Assembly: GCF_000513715.1 (NCBI RefSeq) | Contig: NZ_AQOD01000060.1 | Location: 1 to 32,688 of the forward strand | Origin: Salinivibrio socompensis S35 | GTDB taxonomy: Bacteria; Pseudomonadota; Gammaproteobacteria; Enterobacterales; Vibrionaceae | DNA: 32,688 bases | Direction: 5' to 3' | Shown here: positions 1-9,909 of the stretch, piece by piece | Numbering within the stretch: position 1 is the first letter of the stretch | How the letters are laid out: every line of letters starts with the position of its first letter | Notes under the pieces: model-generated | Database searches by the model: none | Told to the model about the DNA's origin: nothing | The model's input: the letters and a program-made list of their open reading frames with translations, nothing else | Program-made: the position numbers and the translations under genes

Positions 1-660
<660 letters not shown>

Positions 661-694
661 TAACTAGTTACACAGCGCGTAAAGAGGAAAATCA

Positions 695-1183
695 ATGTCT
701 CAGGTAGCTGAAGTTCAAAAAGAAGGCGTCAATGACGAAGTATTGCAGTGGGTTACTTTTCAGCTTGAAGAAGAGACCTACGGCATTAACGTAATGCAGG
801 TGCGTGAGGTATTACGTTATACCGAAATTGCACCGGTCCCGGGCGCCCCTGGCTATGTATTAGGTATCATTAATCTGCGTGGTAGCGTCGTGACAGTGAT
901 CGACACACGTTCTCGCTTTGGTCTCGCCTCTGCCGAGGTCACGGACAATACGCGTGTGATTGTGATCGAAGCAGAAACCCAGGTCATTGGAATTATGGTC
1001 GACAGTGTGGCCGAAGTGGTTTATCTAAAAACATCAGAAATCGATACCACGCCTAGTGTTGGTACCGAAGAAAGCGCTAAGTTTATTCAAGGTGTGAGTA
1101 ACCGTAATGGTGAATTACTTATCTTGGTTGATCTCAACAAGCTGTTGAGTGATGAAGAGTGGAATGAGATGGCCATGCTGTGA
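695..1183 (+). CDS. cheW: Chemotaxis coupling protein CheW
   Basis: A 162-residue single-domain CheW, the adaptor that couples chemoreceptors to the CheA kinase in polar arrays. Family hallmarks are the N-terminal strand pattern WVTFQLEEETYGINVMQVRE, then VLGIINLRGSVVTVIDTR, and a C-terminal NGELLILVDLNKLL. Length is normal for the family. The ATG at 695 follows an AGAGGAAA ribosome-binding site at good spacing. It lies 34 bp after the CheW-like parP and shares a TGATG stop/start with the next gene, so the three are probably co-transcribed as the tail of the chemotaxis operon. Confidence 0.95.
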   Translation: MSQVAEVQKEGVNDEVLQWVTFQLEEETYGINVMQVREVLRYTEIAPVPGAPGYVLGIINLRGSVVTVIDTRSRFGLASAEVTDNTRVIVIEAETQVIGIMVDSVAEVVYLKTSEIDTTPSVGTEESAKFIQGVSNRNGELLILVDLNKLLSDEEWNEMAML

Positions 1184-1617
1184 TGGCTGAGCTGCTGCTT
1201 ACTTGGTTGCCGGTTGCTGTGACGGTGGCATTTGCCATCGTCACTTTGTGGCGCCTGGGTGCGGAAAAGCGCGCGCGGGAGCGATTAGAGAACAAGTTAC
1301 AGGCGATGGAAACGGTGCTGAAAAGTGCGCGCCAACGCCATGACAGTCTGGCTAAACAGTTTAATGAGTTGCGAGCAGGCAGCATGGGCATGAGCAAAAA
1401 ACTGGCGGAGTTGTCTACTAGCGTCGATGAGTTATTAGAAAAACAGATCGAGCTAGACATGCACGATTCAGGTAGCCGCCTATACAGCCGCGCGAGTAAA
1501 ATGGTCGACCTTGGTGCGGACGTGGATGAGCTGATGCAAGAATGTGATTTACCTAAAGCCGAGGCCGAGCTTTTACTTAACTTGCGTAAACGTCAAGCGG
1601 CTAATCAGCAACGCTAG
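1183..1617 (+). CDS. DUF2802 membrane-anchored coiled-coil protein of the chemotaxis operon
   Basis: About 144 residues. The N-terminus has one hydrophobic segment (LLLTWLPVAVTVAFAIVTLW), followed by a basic, heptad-like helical region (roughly residues 28-100) and a C-terminal helix-turn-helix-like end (VDELMQECDLPKAEAELLLN). This layout fits the DUF2802 family, usually found just after cheW in polar flagellates. The ATG at 1183 is chosen because it overlaps the cheW stop as TGATG; an in-frame GTG sits one codon upstream. Its biochemical role is unknown. A membrane-tethered partner of the polar array is an inference from position only. Confidence 0.8.
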   Translation: MAELLLTWLPVAVTVAFAIVTLWRLGAEKRARERLENKLQAMETVLKSARQRHDSLAKQFNELRAGSMGMSKKLAELSTSVDELLEKQIELDMHDSGSRLYSRASKMVDLGADVDELMQECDLPKAEAELLLNLRKRQAANQQR

Positions 1618-1624
1618 TCTCATT

Positions 1625-1921
1625 TCACACTTGGGTATCAATTGGCTTATGCCCGCTCCAGCCTGGGGGCGTTTTTCCTTCTAAAACCCACGCATAAGCA
1701 ATCAACTCGGCTATTACTTGGTAAAGAATGGGCGGGATTTCGTCGCCCGTTTCAAGCTTTTCCAGCCAAGCAAGCAGGTGCACGTCTTCGTGGATAAGAC
1801 ACCCTTGTTCATTGAGTGCTTCAATGAGCTCATGCGCAAGCTGGTTGGACGCTTTGGCTTGAACAGTCGGGGCATTATAGCCGTCATACCCAAGCGCGAT
1901 GGCATGTTTCTCTCCTTTCAT
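1625..1921 (-). CDS. FlhB C-terminal-like protein (stand-alone FlhB/EscU cytoplasmic domain)
   Basis: A 98-residue protein matching only the cytoplasmic C-terminal domain of the flagellar export switch FlhB. It has HAIALGYDGYNAPTVQAKAS, then a CLIHEDVHLLAWLEKLETG segment, then EIPPILYQVIAELIAYAW, the classic end of the family. It lacks the membrane part and the Asn-Pro-Thr-His self-cleavage site. Stand-alone copies of this domain, often beside a FliK-like gene, are known in bacteria, but their role is unclear. It follows the FliK-like gene by 2 bp, so the two form one minus-strand unit, convergent with the DUF2802 gene. Confidence 0.85.
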   Translation of the reverse strand: MKGEKHAIALGYDGYNAPTVQAKASNQLAHELIEALNEQGCLIHEDVHLLAWLEKLETGDEIPPILYQVIAELIAYAWVLEGKTPPGWSGHKPIDTQV

Positions 1922-1923
1922 TA

Positions 1924-2729
1924 TTAGACCCTCACTGAAATCCCTGACCCTGACGGTGGAACCTCGGTTGTCATTGGTTTTGTCTCCTCGACGTCATCAC
2001 TGACTTGAATGTCCATCGCAATGGCTTGCTTGGCGAGTCGATCATTAAGCCAGTCAATAGTCTGATAAATTCGCTGCTGAAGCCTCTGAGTGGGAGCCGT
2101 TAGCGTGAGTTGCTTCTCGGCTTCTGATAACGAAACATCTGCGCGTATAAACTGATGCCCAACTGGCAGGTAAAGTCGAATTTGCACTGTGTACGTGAGG
2201 CCGATCCCGATGAATCGTCGTTTCCGTATTGGCGAGCGTTCACCCGAATAGGCGGTTGCTGGGGGTCGGAAAAAGGGAGTACCCATTGCCACTCCCCCGG
2301 GCGAGCCGATTCAGCGACCCGCTGCTCGGCCATTAATCGCAATGCTCCCTTTATGCCGTCTCCCTCAGATTGCGGTGTCAGCCATTGGCGTAGTAACGTC
2401 GCCATTAATTTGTCTGCGGGGCGTTGTGACAGCCATTCGGCGATGTTATCAGGGTTAAAGCCTTGTGAGCGACTCGGTAGTGTCCACAGTGACAGTAACG
2501 ATTGCATTAGCGCTTGTGTCGCTGCAGGCTGTTGATGAAGGGTAGCGGTTAGTGCGGGCAATAGGTGTAATTGGGCCAACACCCCCGAAAGCGAGGTGTG
2601 TGGCTGAGCATGTAACAATGTAAACTGTGCCTGCGTCAGTGCACGACTGTCTATCTGATGCGTCGGCGGTATGATCAGCGATGCGGGTTTTTCCACCCAT
2701 TGTTGGTGATTCGTTAGCCCAATCTTCAT
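1924..2729 (-). CDS. FliK-like flagellar hook-length control family protein (one frameshift)
   Basis: Once a single-base loss near 2195-2225 is repaired, this reads as one protein of about 268 residues. The N-terminal part is Gln/Leu/Ala-rich and predicted helical (for example LAQLHLLPALTATLHQQPAA). The part after the break (LTYTVQIRLYLPVGHQFIRA, then a helix ending in LNDRLAKQAIAMDIQVS) resembles the FliK C-terminal fold that contacts FlhB. It is short compared with a true FliK. It sits immediately upstream of the FlhB-like gene, which supports a FliK-FlhB type pairing. It is probably a paralogue rather than the hook ruler itself, because flagellar structural genes lie elsewhere. The assignment is moderate because FliK-family identity is low. 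Confidence 0.6.
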
Positions 2730-2849
2730 GGTTTCTCACAATTATTTACGCGAGTCACACTTTGCAACCCTGTGGTAACTAACAGTCATTTTGACCATTG
2801 TGGTACTATGCGTCCACTTTTGTAACACAAGCAGGATGCAACATTTGTC

Positions 2850-3467
2850 ATGTTGGAAGTGAAACAGCTTTGCTGTGTTCGTGATGATCGAGTGTTGTTT
2901 GATGCGCTGACATTCTCGCTGTCGCCGGGTGATCTTGTGCAAGTTGAGGGCCCGAACGGGGCAGGAAAAACCACGCTATTACGTATTATAGCGGGTCTAG
3001 GCTTGGCGGATAGTGGCGAGGTCTGTTGGCAGCAGCAGACGATTACCCAACAGCGCGATGTGTTTTATCGCGATCTTCTCTTTTTGGGACACACCACGGG
3101 GGTGAAGCGCGAGCTAACCGCTTTTGAGAACCTTTCTCACTCGATGCAAATGCATGGCCGCTATAGCACGGACGCGATTTGGCAGGCATTGGCCAAGGTC
3201 GGGCTAGCCGGACGAGAAGATATCCCCGCCGGACAACTATCTGCGGGTCAGAATCGACGCGTTGCATTGGCGCGCTTATGGCTCTCGGATTGTCGGTTGT
3301 GGATATTGGACGAACCGTTGACGGCGATTGACAAACAAGGTGTGAAAGTCCTGGAAGCTGTGTTCGAGCGACATGTGAAGCAAGGCGGTATCGTGCTGTT
3401 TACCACGCATCAAGATATGTTTGTCGACCACCCGTTGCTGCGTCGTATTCGTTTGGGGGCCCAATGA
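2850..3467 (+). CDS. ccmA: Cytochrome c biogenesis ABC transporter ATP-binding protein CcmA
   Basis: A 205-residue ABC ATPase that with CcmB, CcmC and CcmD forms the CcmABCD complex, which releases holo-CcmE from CcmC after heme loading. Walker A GPNGAGKT is at 34-41, signature LSAGQ at 130-134, Walker B LWILDE at 150-155 and the switch histidine in TTHQD at 187. First gene of the ccm operon, divergent from the FliK-like gene with 120 bp between them, so its promoter should lie in 2730-2849. The start ATG overlaps no other gene. The frame is intact. Confidence 0.96.
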   Translation: MLEVKQLCCVRDDRVLFDALTFSLSPGDLVQVEGPNGAGKTTLLRIIAGLGLADSGEVCWQQQTITQQRDVFYRDLLFLGHTTGVKRELTAFENLSHSMQMHGRYSTDAIWQALAKVGLAGREDIPAGQLSAGQNRRVALARLWLSDCRLWILDEPLTAIDKQGVKVLEAVFERHVKQGGIVLFTTHQDMFVDHPLLRRIRLGAQ

Positions 3468-4132
3468 TTCAAGCCATGTGGTTGACCATTCGCCGAGAGC
3501 TAAAAGTGGCCTTTCGCCAGCCTGCTGACAGTTTGAATCCATTGTGGTTCTTCATTATCGTGATTACCTTATTCCCGCTAGGGGTAGGGCCTGGCCCGCA
3601 ATTGCTGCAGAAAATAGCCCCAGGTGTGATTTGGGTAGCGGCGTTGCTCTCTGCATTGTTGTCGTTAGAGCGACTTTTTCGTGACGATTATCTGGATGGC
3701 TCATTAGAGCAAATAATGCTGATGCCTGTGCCCTTGCCTTTGTTAGTGATCGCGAAAGTGATTGCGCACTGGTTATTAACCGGTTTGCCTTTGTTGCTCG
3801 TAAGCCCGGTACTGGCGCTATTGCTGTCATTAGATAGTACCAGCTACCAAGCGGTAGTCTTAACCTTGTTACTCGGTACCCCAACGCTCAGTTTTGTCGG
3901 CGCTATCGGGGTGGCGCTAACGGTCGGGTTACGTAAAGGAGGCGTCTTGTTGAGCCTATTGATCCTCCCTCTTTATATCCCGGTACTGATTTTTGCTACC
4001 TCAGCGATTGATATGGCCGCATTAGGGGCAGACATTAGTGGGCAACTGGCTATTCTTGGCGCTATGCTGGTGGGATCGCTCACCTTGGCCCCCTTTGCTA
4101 TCGCCGCCGCGTTGCGTGTGAGCGTGAATTAA
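3464..4132 (+). CDS. ccmB: Heme exporter/permease subunit CcmB
   Basis: A 222-residue polytopic inner-membrane protein, the permease partner of CcmA. About six hydrophobic segments are visible (for example VIWVAALLSALLSL, LLVSPVLALLLSL and VVLTLLLGTPTLSFVGAIGVAL). The conserved N-terminal part has ELKVAFRQPADSLNPLWFF and the LERLFRDDYLDGSLEQ loop that is typical of CcmB. The start overlaps the ccmA stop as ATGA, which implies translational coupling. Length is normal for the family. Confidence 0.95.
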   Translation: MIQAMWLTIRRELKVAFRQPADSLNPLWFFIIVITLFPLGVGPGPQLLQKIAPGVIWVAALLSALLSLERLFRDDYLDGSLEQIMLMPVPLPLLVIAKVIAHWLLTGLPLLLVSPVLALLLSLDSTSYQAVVLTLLLGTPTLSFVGAIGVALTVGLRKGGVLLSLLILPLYIPVLIFATSAIDMAALGADISGQLAILGAMLVGSLTLAPFAIAAALRVSVN

Positions 4133-4160
4133 TTATTAATCAGGAAGTAGAGCAATTGTC

Positions 4161-4898
4161 ATGTGGAAGTGGCTTCACCCTTACGCAAAACCTGAAGTGA
4201 GTTATCGGCTCTGTGGGACCTTGCTCCCTTGGTTTGCCGTGCTGGCTGGGCTGAGCTTAGTGATCGGAAATATATGGGGGCTGGCGTTCGCGCCTGCCGA
4301 TTATCAACAAGGCGATAGCTTTCGCATCATCTATATTCACGTACCGGCCGCAATCTGGTCGATGGGTGCCTATATGTCGATGGCGATTGCGGCTTTTATC
4401 GGGCGCGTGTGGCAGATCAAAATGGCTGATTGGGCTGTAGGTGCCATTGCGCCTGTCGGCGCGGTCTTTACTTTTATCGCGCTGGTGACCGGCGCGATTT
4501 GGGGCAAGCCGATGTGGGGCGCTTGGTGGGTATGGGATGCCCGGCTCACGTCTGAATTGATTTTGCTGTTCCTTTATATCGGTGTTATCGCGCTTTACAA
4601 CGCGTTTGACGATGCGCGAACTGCCTCACAAGCAGCCGGTATTTTGGCCATGGTCGGGGTCATTAATCTCCCTATTATCCATTTCTCCGTTGAGTGGTGG
4701 AATACCCTACATCAAGGCGCGACCATCACTAAGTTCGCTCGGCCGTCTATCGAGCCTGGCATGCTATGGCCTTTATTGATGTGCCTGCTGGGTTTCGCTT
4801 GCTTTTTTATCGCCCTGACTTTGATGGGGCTGCGTAATCAAATTTTGTTACGCGAATCTCACCGGCCTTGGGTGCGTGCGTTGGCGGAGGATCAATAA
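4161..4898 (+). CDS. ccmC: Heme-handling protein CcmC
   Basis: A 245-residue six-helix inner-membrane protein that loads heme onto CcmE. It carries the tryptophan-rich signature WGKPMWGAWWVWDARLTSE at about 114-132, which binds heme at the periplasmic face, and the two flanking axial histidines H60 (IYIHVPAA) and H184 (NTLHQGATI), at the same positions as in E. coli. A ribosome-binding site (AGGAAG) precedes the ATG after a 28 bp gap from ccmB. It ends in TAATG, overlapping ccmD. Confidence 0.96.
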   Translation: MWKWLHPYAKPEVSYRLCGTLLPWFAVLAGLSLVIGNIWGLAFAPADYQQGDSFRIIYIHVPAAIWSMGAYMSMAIAAFIGRVWQIKMADWAVGAIAPVGAVFTFIALVTGAIWGKPMWGAWWVWDARLTSELILLFLYIGVIALYNAFDDARTASQAAGILAMVGVINLPIIHFSVEWWNTLHQGATITKFARPSIEPGMLWPLLMCLLGFACFFIALTLMGLRNQILLRESHRPWVRALAEDQ

Positions 4899-5104
4899 TG
4901 CATTTTGACAGTATGAGTGCGTTTTTAGCCATGGGAGGTTACGCCGCCTATGTCTGGAGTGCGTTTGGCATCACCGCGGGTGCCATGATTGCGCTGATTA
5001 TCGGTTATCACCGTACCCATAAAAAACGCCTGCAAGCCGTTAAACAACAAATAGCACGAGAGCAGCGAATAAAAGACGCTCAATCATTGGAGAACACCTT
5101 ATGA
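4898..5104 (+). CDS. ccmD: Small membrane protein CcmD
   Basis: A 68-residue protein with one transmembrane helix ([20 protein letters not shown]) followed by a basic, charged cytoplasmic tail, the standard CcmD layout. CcmD is needed for release of holo-CcmE from CcmC. The start is placed at the ATG overlapping the ccmC stop (TAATG). An upstream in-frame GTG would add ten residues inside ccmC and is less likely. The stop overlaps ccmE as ATGA. Confidence 0.92.
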   Translation: MHFDSMSAFLAMGGYAAYVWSAFGITAGAMIALIIGYHRTHKKRLQAVKQQIAREQRIKDAQSLENTL

Positions 5105-5586
5105 CGCCCCGACGTAAGAAACGCTTGTGGATTACCCTGGCTTTGGTTCTTGGCGCCTCGACCACGATTGGGCTGGTTGTTTACGCTTTGAACCAGAATA
5201 TGGATTTGTTCTATACCCCCACAGAAATCGTTCAGGGTAAACCCGATGGTAGCAAGCCAGCGGTCGGCCAGCGTCTTCGTATCGGCGGTATGGTGGTGGA
5301 AGGCTCGGTGAAACGCAATCAGGAGTCTTTGCAAATTCAGTTTGATGTCGCCGATGTAGGCCCTGCCGTCACCGTTACCTATGAGGGGATCTTGCCGGAC
5401 TTATTTCGTGAAGGTCAAGGCATTGTCGCGCAAGGGGTACTGGTTGATTCGCGAACGGTGAAAGCCAGTGAAGTGCTTGCTAAACACGATGAAGAATATA
5501 TGCCACCAGAAATTGCTGAGGCGATGGAGAAAAACCATCAGCCACTTGAATACACCGAGGAGCAAAAGCAAGGTAGTCAGTTATGA
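5101..5586 (+). CDS. ccmE: Periplasmic heme chaperone CcmE
   Basis: A 161-residue protein with an N-terminal basic anchor and one membrane helix (about residues 9-30) followed by a periplasmic beta-barrel domain. The heme-binding motif [12 protein letters not shown] contains H129, which binds heme covalently, and Y133, which supplies the axial ligand. These correspond to H130 and Y134 of E. coli CcmE. It receives heme from CcmC and passes it to CcmF. ATGA overlaps occur at both ends with ccmD and ccmF. Confidence 0.96.
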   Translation: MTPRRKKRLWITLALVLGASTTIGLVVYALNQNMDLFYTPTEIVQGKPDGSKPAVGQRLRIGGMVVEGSVKRNQESLQIQFDVADVGPAVTVTYEGILPDLFREGQGIVAQGVLVDSRTVKASEVLAKHDEEYMPPEIAEAMEKNHQPLEYTEEQKQGSQL

Positions 5587-7554
5587 TTGTTGAACTCGGG
5601 CATTATGCGTTAATTCTCGCCTTGGGGCTGGCGCTACTTTTAAGTTTTTATCCGCTCTATGGGGCGAGTAAAGGGCATGAGGGCATGATGAAAATGGCGC
5701 GGCCACTGTCTGTGGGTATGTTTGCCATGCTGCTTTTTTCTTTTATCGCGCTCAGTTGGGCTTTTTACGCCAACGATTTTACCGTTGCCTACGTAGCGAG
5801 TAATTCGAACAGTGCCTTACCTTGGTATTACCGACTGACAGCGGTGTGGGGGGCTCACGAAGGCTCGCTATTGCTTTGGGTACTGATCCAAGCTTTATGG
5901 ACGGTCGCGGTTGCTTTATTCAGCCGTGGCATGCCACTTTCGTCTGTGGCGCGTGTGTTAGCGGTGATGGGAATGATTTCAGTAGGCTTTTTGCTGTTTA
6001 TTGTCCTCACATCAAACCCGTTTGATCGCACATTACCGTATTTTCCAGTCGACGGACGTGATTTAAACCCACTGCTGCAAGATCCTGGCTGATTGTCCAT
6101 CCGCCAATTTTGTATATGGGATATGTTGGCTTTTCGGTGGCGTTTGCGTTTGCGATTGGCTCGTTATTAGCCGGTCGACTCGATACCGCATGGGCGCGCT
6201 GGTCACGTCCTTGGACCACAGCCGCTTGGTTGTTCCTGACCCTTGGGATCGCTCTTGGCTCTTGGTGGGCCTATTATGAGCTCGGCTGGGGCGGCTGGTG
6301 GTTCTGGGATCCGGTCGAAAACGCGTCCTTTATGCCGTGGCTTGCGGGGACCGCATTAATGCACTCGCTGGCGGTGACCGAAAAACGTGGCACGTTCAAA
6401 GCCTGGACCGTGTTATTGGCGATATCCGCCTTCTCGTTAAGCTTGTTAGGCACCTTCTTGGTGCGCTCAGGCGTCCTGGTCTCGGTGCATTCTTTTGCCT
6501 CGGATCCGGCAAGAGGCCTGTTTATTCTCGGCTTCTTGGTGGTCGTGATTGGAGGATCATTGCTGCTGTATGCGCTGCGTGCTTCAGAAATTCGAGGACG
6601 GAGTAAAGTATCACTGATCTCGCGTGAAAATGCGTTATTGGTCAATAACACCTTACTGATGACTGCTTGGTGATCGTCTTAATCGGTACTTTATTGCCTC
6701 TGATTCACAAACAAATTGGGTTGGGATCGGTCTCTATTGGCGAGCCGTTCTTTAACTTTTTGTTCGCATGGCTAATGCTACCTTTTGCCTTTTTCTTAGG
6801 GATTGGCCCCTTGATCCGTTGGAAACGCGATAAGCTTTCCACCCTTGCCAAACCCATGCTCATCAGTGGGGTCGCGGCGGTCGCTTTGGGGATCGGGTCC
6901 ATTGCTCTGTTGGCAGATAGCTTTAAATCGATGGCGGCAATGGGCGTCACTATGGCACTGTGGATTACCTTTTTGCATGGGTATGAGCTGCATTTACGCG
7001 CCACGCATCGGCATCCATTCCGTGTCGGGATCAAAAAGTTAGGGCGCAGTCATTGGGCGATGGTACTGGGACACATTGGTTTAGCCATTACTATTATTGG
7101 CGTGGCCATGGTGGAAAATTATGATATCGAACGTGACGTTAAAATGGCCCCGGGCAGCAGTGTGACGCTGCAAGGGTATACCTTTAACTTCACGGAACTG
7201 TCGGAAAAACAAGGGCCAAATTATCAGGGCTATGTGGCGTCATTTGATGTGTACCGTGGCGAGCGCTTTATCAATCATTTGGAAGCAGAGAAGCGCTTTT
7301 ATTCGGTTCAGCGTTCGATGATGACAGAAGCAACCATCGATCGCGGTTTAACCCGTGATCTCTACATTGCCATGGGTGAAGAGTTGCCGGATGGATCCTG
7401 GGCGATGCGGCTTTACTACAAGCCATTTGTGCGTTGGATCTGGTTTGGCGCGATCGTTATGGCACTCGGCGGCGTGCTAGCTATCAGTGATAAGCGCTAC
7501 CGCTTTCGTCGCAAAACAGTGTCATCCAGTGCGACATTGGGGGCGAAAGGATGA
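5583..7554 (+). CDS. ccmF: Cytochrome c heme lyase subunit CcmF (two frameshifts in this sequence)
   Basis: Large polytopic heme lyase that joins heme to apocytochrome c with CcmH and CcmI. The WWD signature [20 protein letters not shown] is intact, encoded near 6285-6345. Two single-base losses break the frame. At about 6089, QDPG is followed by a stop where [15 protein letters not shown] is expected; restoring one C to the GGC restores it. At about 6667, LLMTAW-stop should read LLMTA then [12 protein letters not shown]. Repaired, the protein has about 657 residues, normal for the family. All sequence on both sides is well conserved, so the breaks look like sequence errors and not decay. Confidence 0.93.
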
Positions 7555-8102
7555 AGAAGTTACTTTGGTTTCTCCCTTTGATCGCCTTTGTTGCTCTCGC
7601 GGGTTTTTTTGTCGCCCAGCTCGATAAAAATGCGCAAGGAGACGATCCGACCAAGCTTGAATCCGTGTTGGTAGGCAAGCCGGTGCCCGCGTTTCATCTC
7701 GAAGATCTGCAAACGCCGGGCAAGGTATATGACCAAGCCATTTTTAATGGTGAGCCTTTACTGTTGAATGTATGGGCGACCTGGTGTCCTACCTGTTATG
7801 CCGAGCACCAATTTTTAAATAAACTGGCGGCGCAGGGGGTGAAAATTATTGGGCTTAACTATAAAGACGACCGTGGCAAAGCGGTAAAATGGCTGAAGAA
7901 TCTGGGTAACCCTTACCAGGTAAGCTTGTACGATGGCGATGGCATGCTAGGGCTCGATTTAGGGGTGTATGGCGCACCAGAAACCTTTTTGATCGATGCC
8001 AACGGTATCATTCAATATCGGCACGTGGGGGATGTTAATGCCCGTAATTGGCAAGACACCTTGAAGCCTAAATTCAATGCATTGCAGGAGGGGGGATCGT
8101 GA
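7551..8102 (+). CDS. ccmG: Thiol:disulfide oxidoreductase CcmG/DsbE
   Basis: A 183-residue membrane-anchored thioredoxin-fold protein facing the periplasm, which reduces the disulfide in apocytochrome c or CcmH. One N-terminal membrane helix (LLWFLPLIAFVALAGFFVAQ) is followed by the redox site WATWCPTC (C79 and C82) and the GAPE loop with the cis-proline typical of CcmG. The start ATG overlaps the ccmF stop (ATGA), and the stop overlaps the GTG start of ccmH. Confidence 0.95.
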   Translation: MKKLLWFLPLIAFVALAGFFVAQLDKNAQGDDPTKLESVLVGKPVPAFHLEDLQTPGKVYDQAIFNGEPLLLNVWATWCPTCYAEHQFLNKLAAQGVKIIGLNYKDDRGKAVKWLKNLGNPYQVSLYDGDGMLGLDLGVYGAPETFLIDANGIIQYRHVGDVNARNWQDTLKPKFNALQEGGS

Positions 8103-8626
8103 AAAAGCTGATCATGATTGTCTTATTGTGGGCTGGCGCGACCTTAGCATTTGCCAATGCCATTGATGTGTATCAGTTTGACTCGGCCCAACAAGAGGAT
8201 CGTTTTCGTACACTGACCAGTGAGTTGCGGTGTCCCAAGTGTCAAAATAATAGCATTGCCGATTCCAATGCCGAGCTGGCACAAGACTTACGCCAAAAAG
8301 TCCATCAAATGCTGCAGCAAGGGCGCACTGATGACGAAATTCGCAGCTTTATGATCGCCCGGTATGGGAATTTTGTGACTTATAATCCGCCGCTAACCGC
8401 CTCAACCGTTATTTTATGGCTTGCCCCCGCGCTGGTCATGCTAACCGGGATTGGGTTGATGGTTGTGCGCAGTCGTCGTGCCAAGCAAACGTTGAATAAG
8501 GCGTTCAGTCGTGAACAACAACAACGACTCGATGCGCTATTGGCCGAGTCAGATCAAGCAACAGATTCGGCGCGCGAGGCGTCCACTGAACAGGGTTCAA
8601 CCGAACAGAAAAAGGAGCCAAAATGA
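8099..8626 (+). CDS. ccmH: Cytochrome c maturation protein CcmH
   Basis: A 175-residue protein with a signal peptide (about residues 1-20), a periplasmic three-helix domain holding the redox pair LRCPKCQNNS (C45 and C48), and a C-terminal membrane helix (VILWLAPALVMLTGIGLMVV). It presents reduced apocytochrome c to CcmF. Translation starts at GTG 8099, which overlaps the ccmG stop (GTGA) and has a strong CAGGAGGGGG site upstream. It is the short form, without a fused TPR domain; that domain is the separate ccmI gene here. Confidence 0.94.
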   Translation: MKKLIMIVLLWAGATLAFANAIDVYQFDSAQQEDRFRTLTSELRCPKCQNNSIADSNAELAQDLRQKVHQMLQQGRTDDEIRSFMIARYGNFVTYNPPLTASTVILWLAPALVMLTGIGLMVVRSRRAKQTLNKAFSREQQQRLDALLAESDQATDSAREASTEQGSTEQKKEPK

Positions 8627-9835
8627 TTGAGTTTTGGGGCGCCACCTTGGTGTTTTTTGTCCTTGGCGCGGTGATGTTTCTCTGGCCCCTTTGGCAAAAA
8701 AGCGACCACGACCATCAAGCTAGCCGGGATGCACTCAACAAAGCGTTTTACTATGACCGGGTTGAAGAAATCCAGTCAGAAAGTGACCGAAGGGTTGATT
8801 GATAATGAGCAGGATCTAACGCAGGATTTGCAACAGTCCTTATTGGACGATATTCCCGAAAAAGAAAAAGCCAAGCAGCGGCGTCACCTGCGCGTAACGC
8901 CAATGCAATGGGTGCCGGGGTTAGTGGTTCTCGCGGTCGTAAGCTTTGGGTTATATGGTATAGAGGGCAGTGCGAATCAGGTGGCGCAATGGCAGCAAAC
9001 CGCCAAACAATTGCCTGAGCTATCAAAGCGGCTACTCGAGGGCGAGAAGCCGTTAACAAAGCAAGAGATGCAAGATCTTACTTTGGCATTGAGGACCCGT
9101 TTACAGCACGAGCCGCAAGACAGCACCGGTTGGTTGTTGCTCGGACGCATTGGCTTAGCTAATCGCGATGGCGAAACCGCCAAAGGAGCGATGGAAAAAG
9201 CCTATGCCTTGGCGCCATCTCGCGCTGAGATCCAATTGGGGTTGGCACAAGCGCTACTGTTTGCCGGCGATGAAGCGGACAGTGCACGTGCGCAATCATT
9301 GTTACAAACCGTGGTGAAATCAGATCCCTTTAATCTACAAGCGATGTCGTTACTGGCGTATCAAGCATTTGAACAAGGCCGTTATCAAGACGCAATCGCG
9401 ACCTGGAATGCGATGAAAACCTTGATAGGTAAAGACGATCCGCGCAATCAAACCCTCGATCAGTCGATTGCCCGTGCCCAGCTTGCGCTCAACAGTGCGG
9501 CAGGGGCCAAGATAGCGATCACGGTGAAACTAGGTGATCAGGTTGAATTCCCCGATGATGGCGTGCTGATCATTTCTGCGCACGCATCGACTGAGGCGGC
9601 GATGCCGATCGCGGCCAAGCGTCTTCCTTTGTCTAAGTTTCCGGTTGCGCTGGCCTTGGCCGATAGTGACAGTTTGAACCCAACACAGGCACTTTCCTCG
9701 CTTGAAAGCGTGGTGATTAAAGCGCGTATTGATCGCGATGGTAATGTCGCCACCAAGCAAGGAGACTGGGTGGGCGTCAGTGATCCGGTTGCCTTAGGCG
9801 AGCGCGTTGAACTGGTTATCGACAAACAGCAGTAA
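8623..9835 (+). CDS. ccmI: Cytochrome c maturation TPR protein CcmI (one frameshift)
   Basis: The ATG at 8623 overlaps the ccmH stop (ATGA) and begins a membrane helix (FWGATLVFFVLGAVMFLWPL) and the typical ALNKAFYYDRVEEIQ segment. An extra C at 8787-8788 then throws the frame into a stop. Removing it joins SESD to EGLIDNEQDL and gives one protein of about 403 residues. Further on come a second membrane helix (VPGLVVLAVVSFGLYGI), TPR-like helices (about LLLGRIGLANRDGETAKGAM to AFEQGRYQDAIATWNAM) and a periplasmic beta domain. CcmI binds apocytochrome c and delivers it to CcmH and CcmF. Last gene of the operon. Confidence 0.9.
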
Positions 9836-9862
9836 GCAAGACAAAATAGACATATTATTACC

Positions 9863-9893
9863 AAGGCTGGGTATTCCCAGCCTTTCATTTTAT
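9863..9893 (+). terminator. Rho-independent terminator of the ccm operon
   Basis: A perfect 9-bp stem, AAGGCTGGG with CCCAGCCTT, and a TATT loop, followed by a T-rich tract (TTCATTTTAT). It lies 27 bp after the ccmI stop and directly before mlaA. Confidence 0.88.
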
Positions 9894-9909
9894 AGAGGAA
9901 TCCCATTTG

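Noticed and set aside
5583-7554. Programmed frameshifting or split ccmF genes
   Set aside because: The break points lack a slippery heptamer, and each is repaired by one added base in a position that restores known family sequence. Split CcmF genes in other lineages break elsewhere. With 11 similar breaks in the window, sequence error is simpler.
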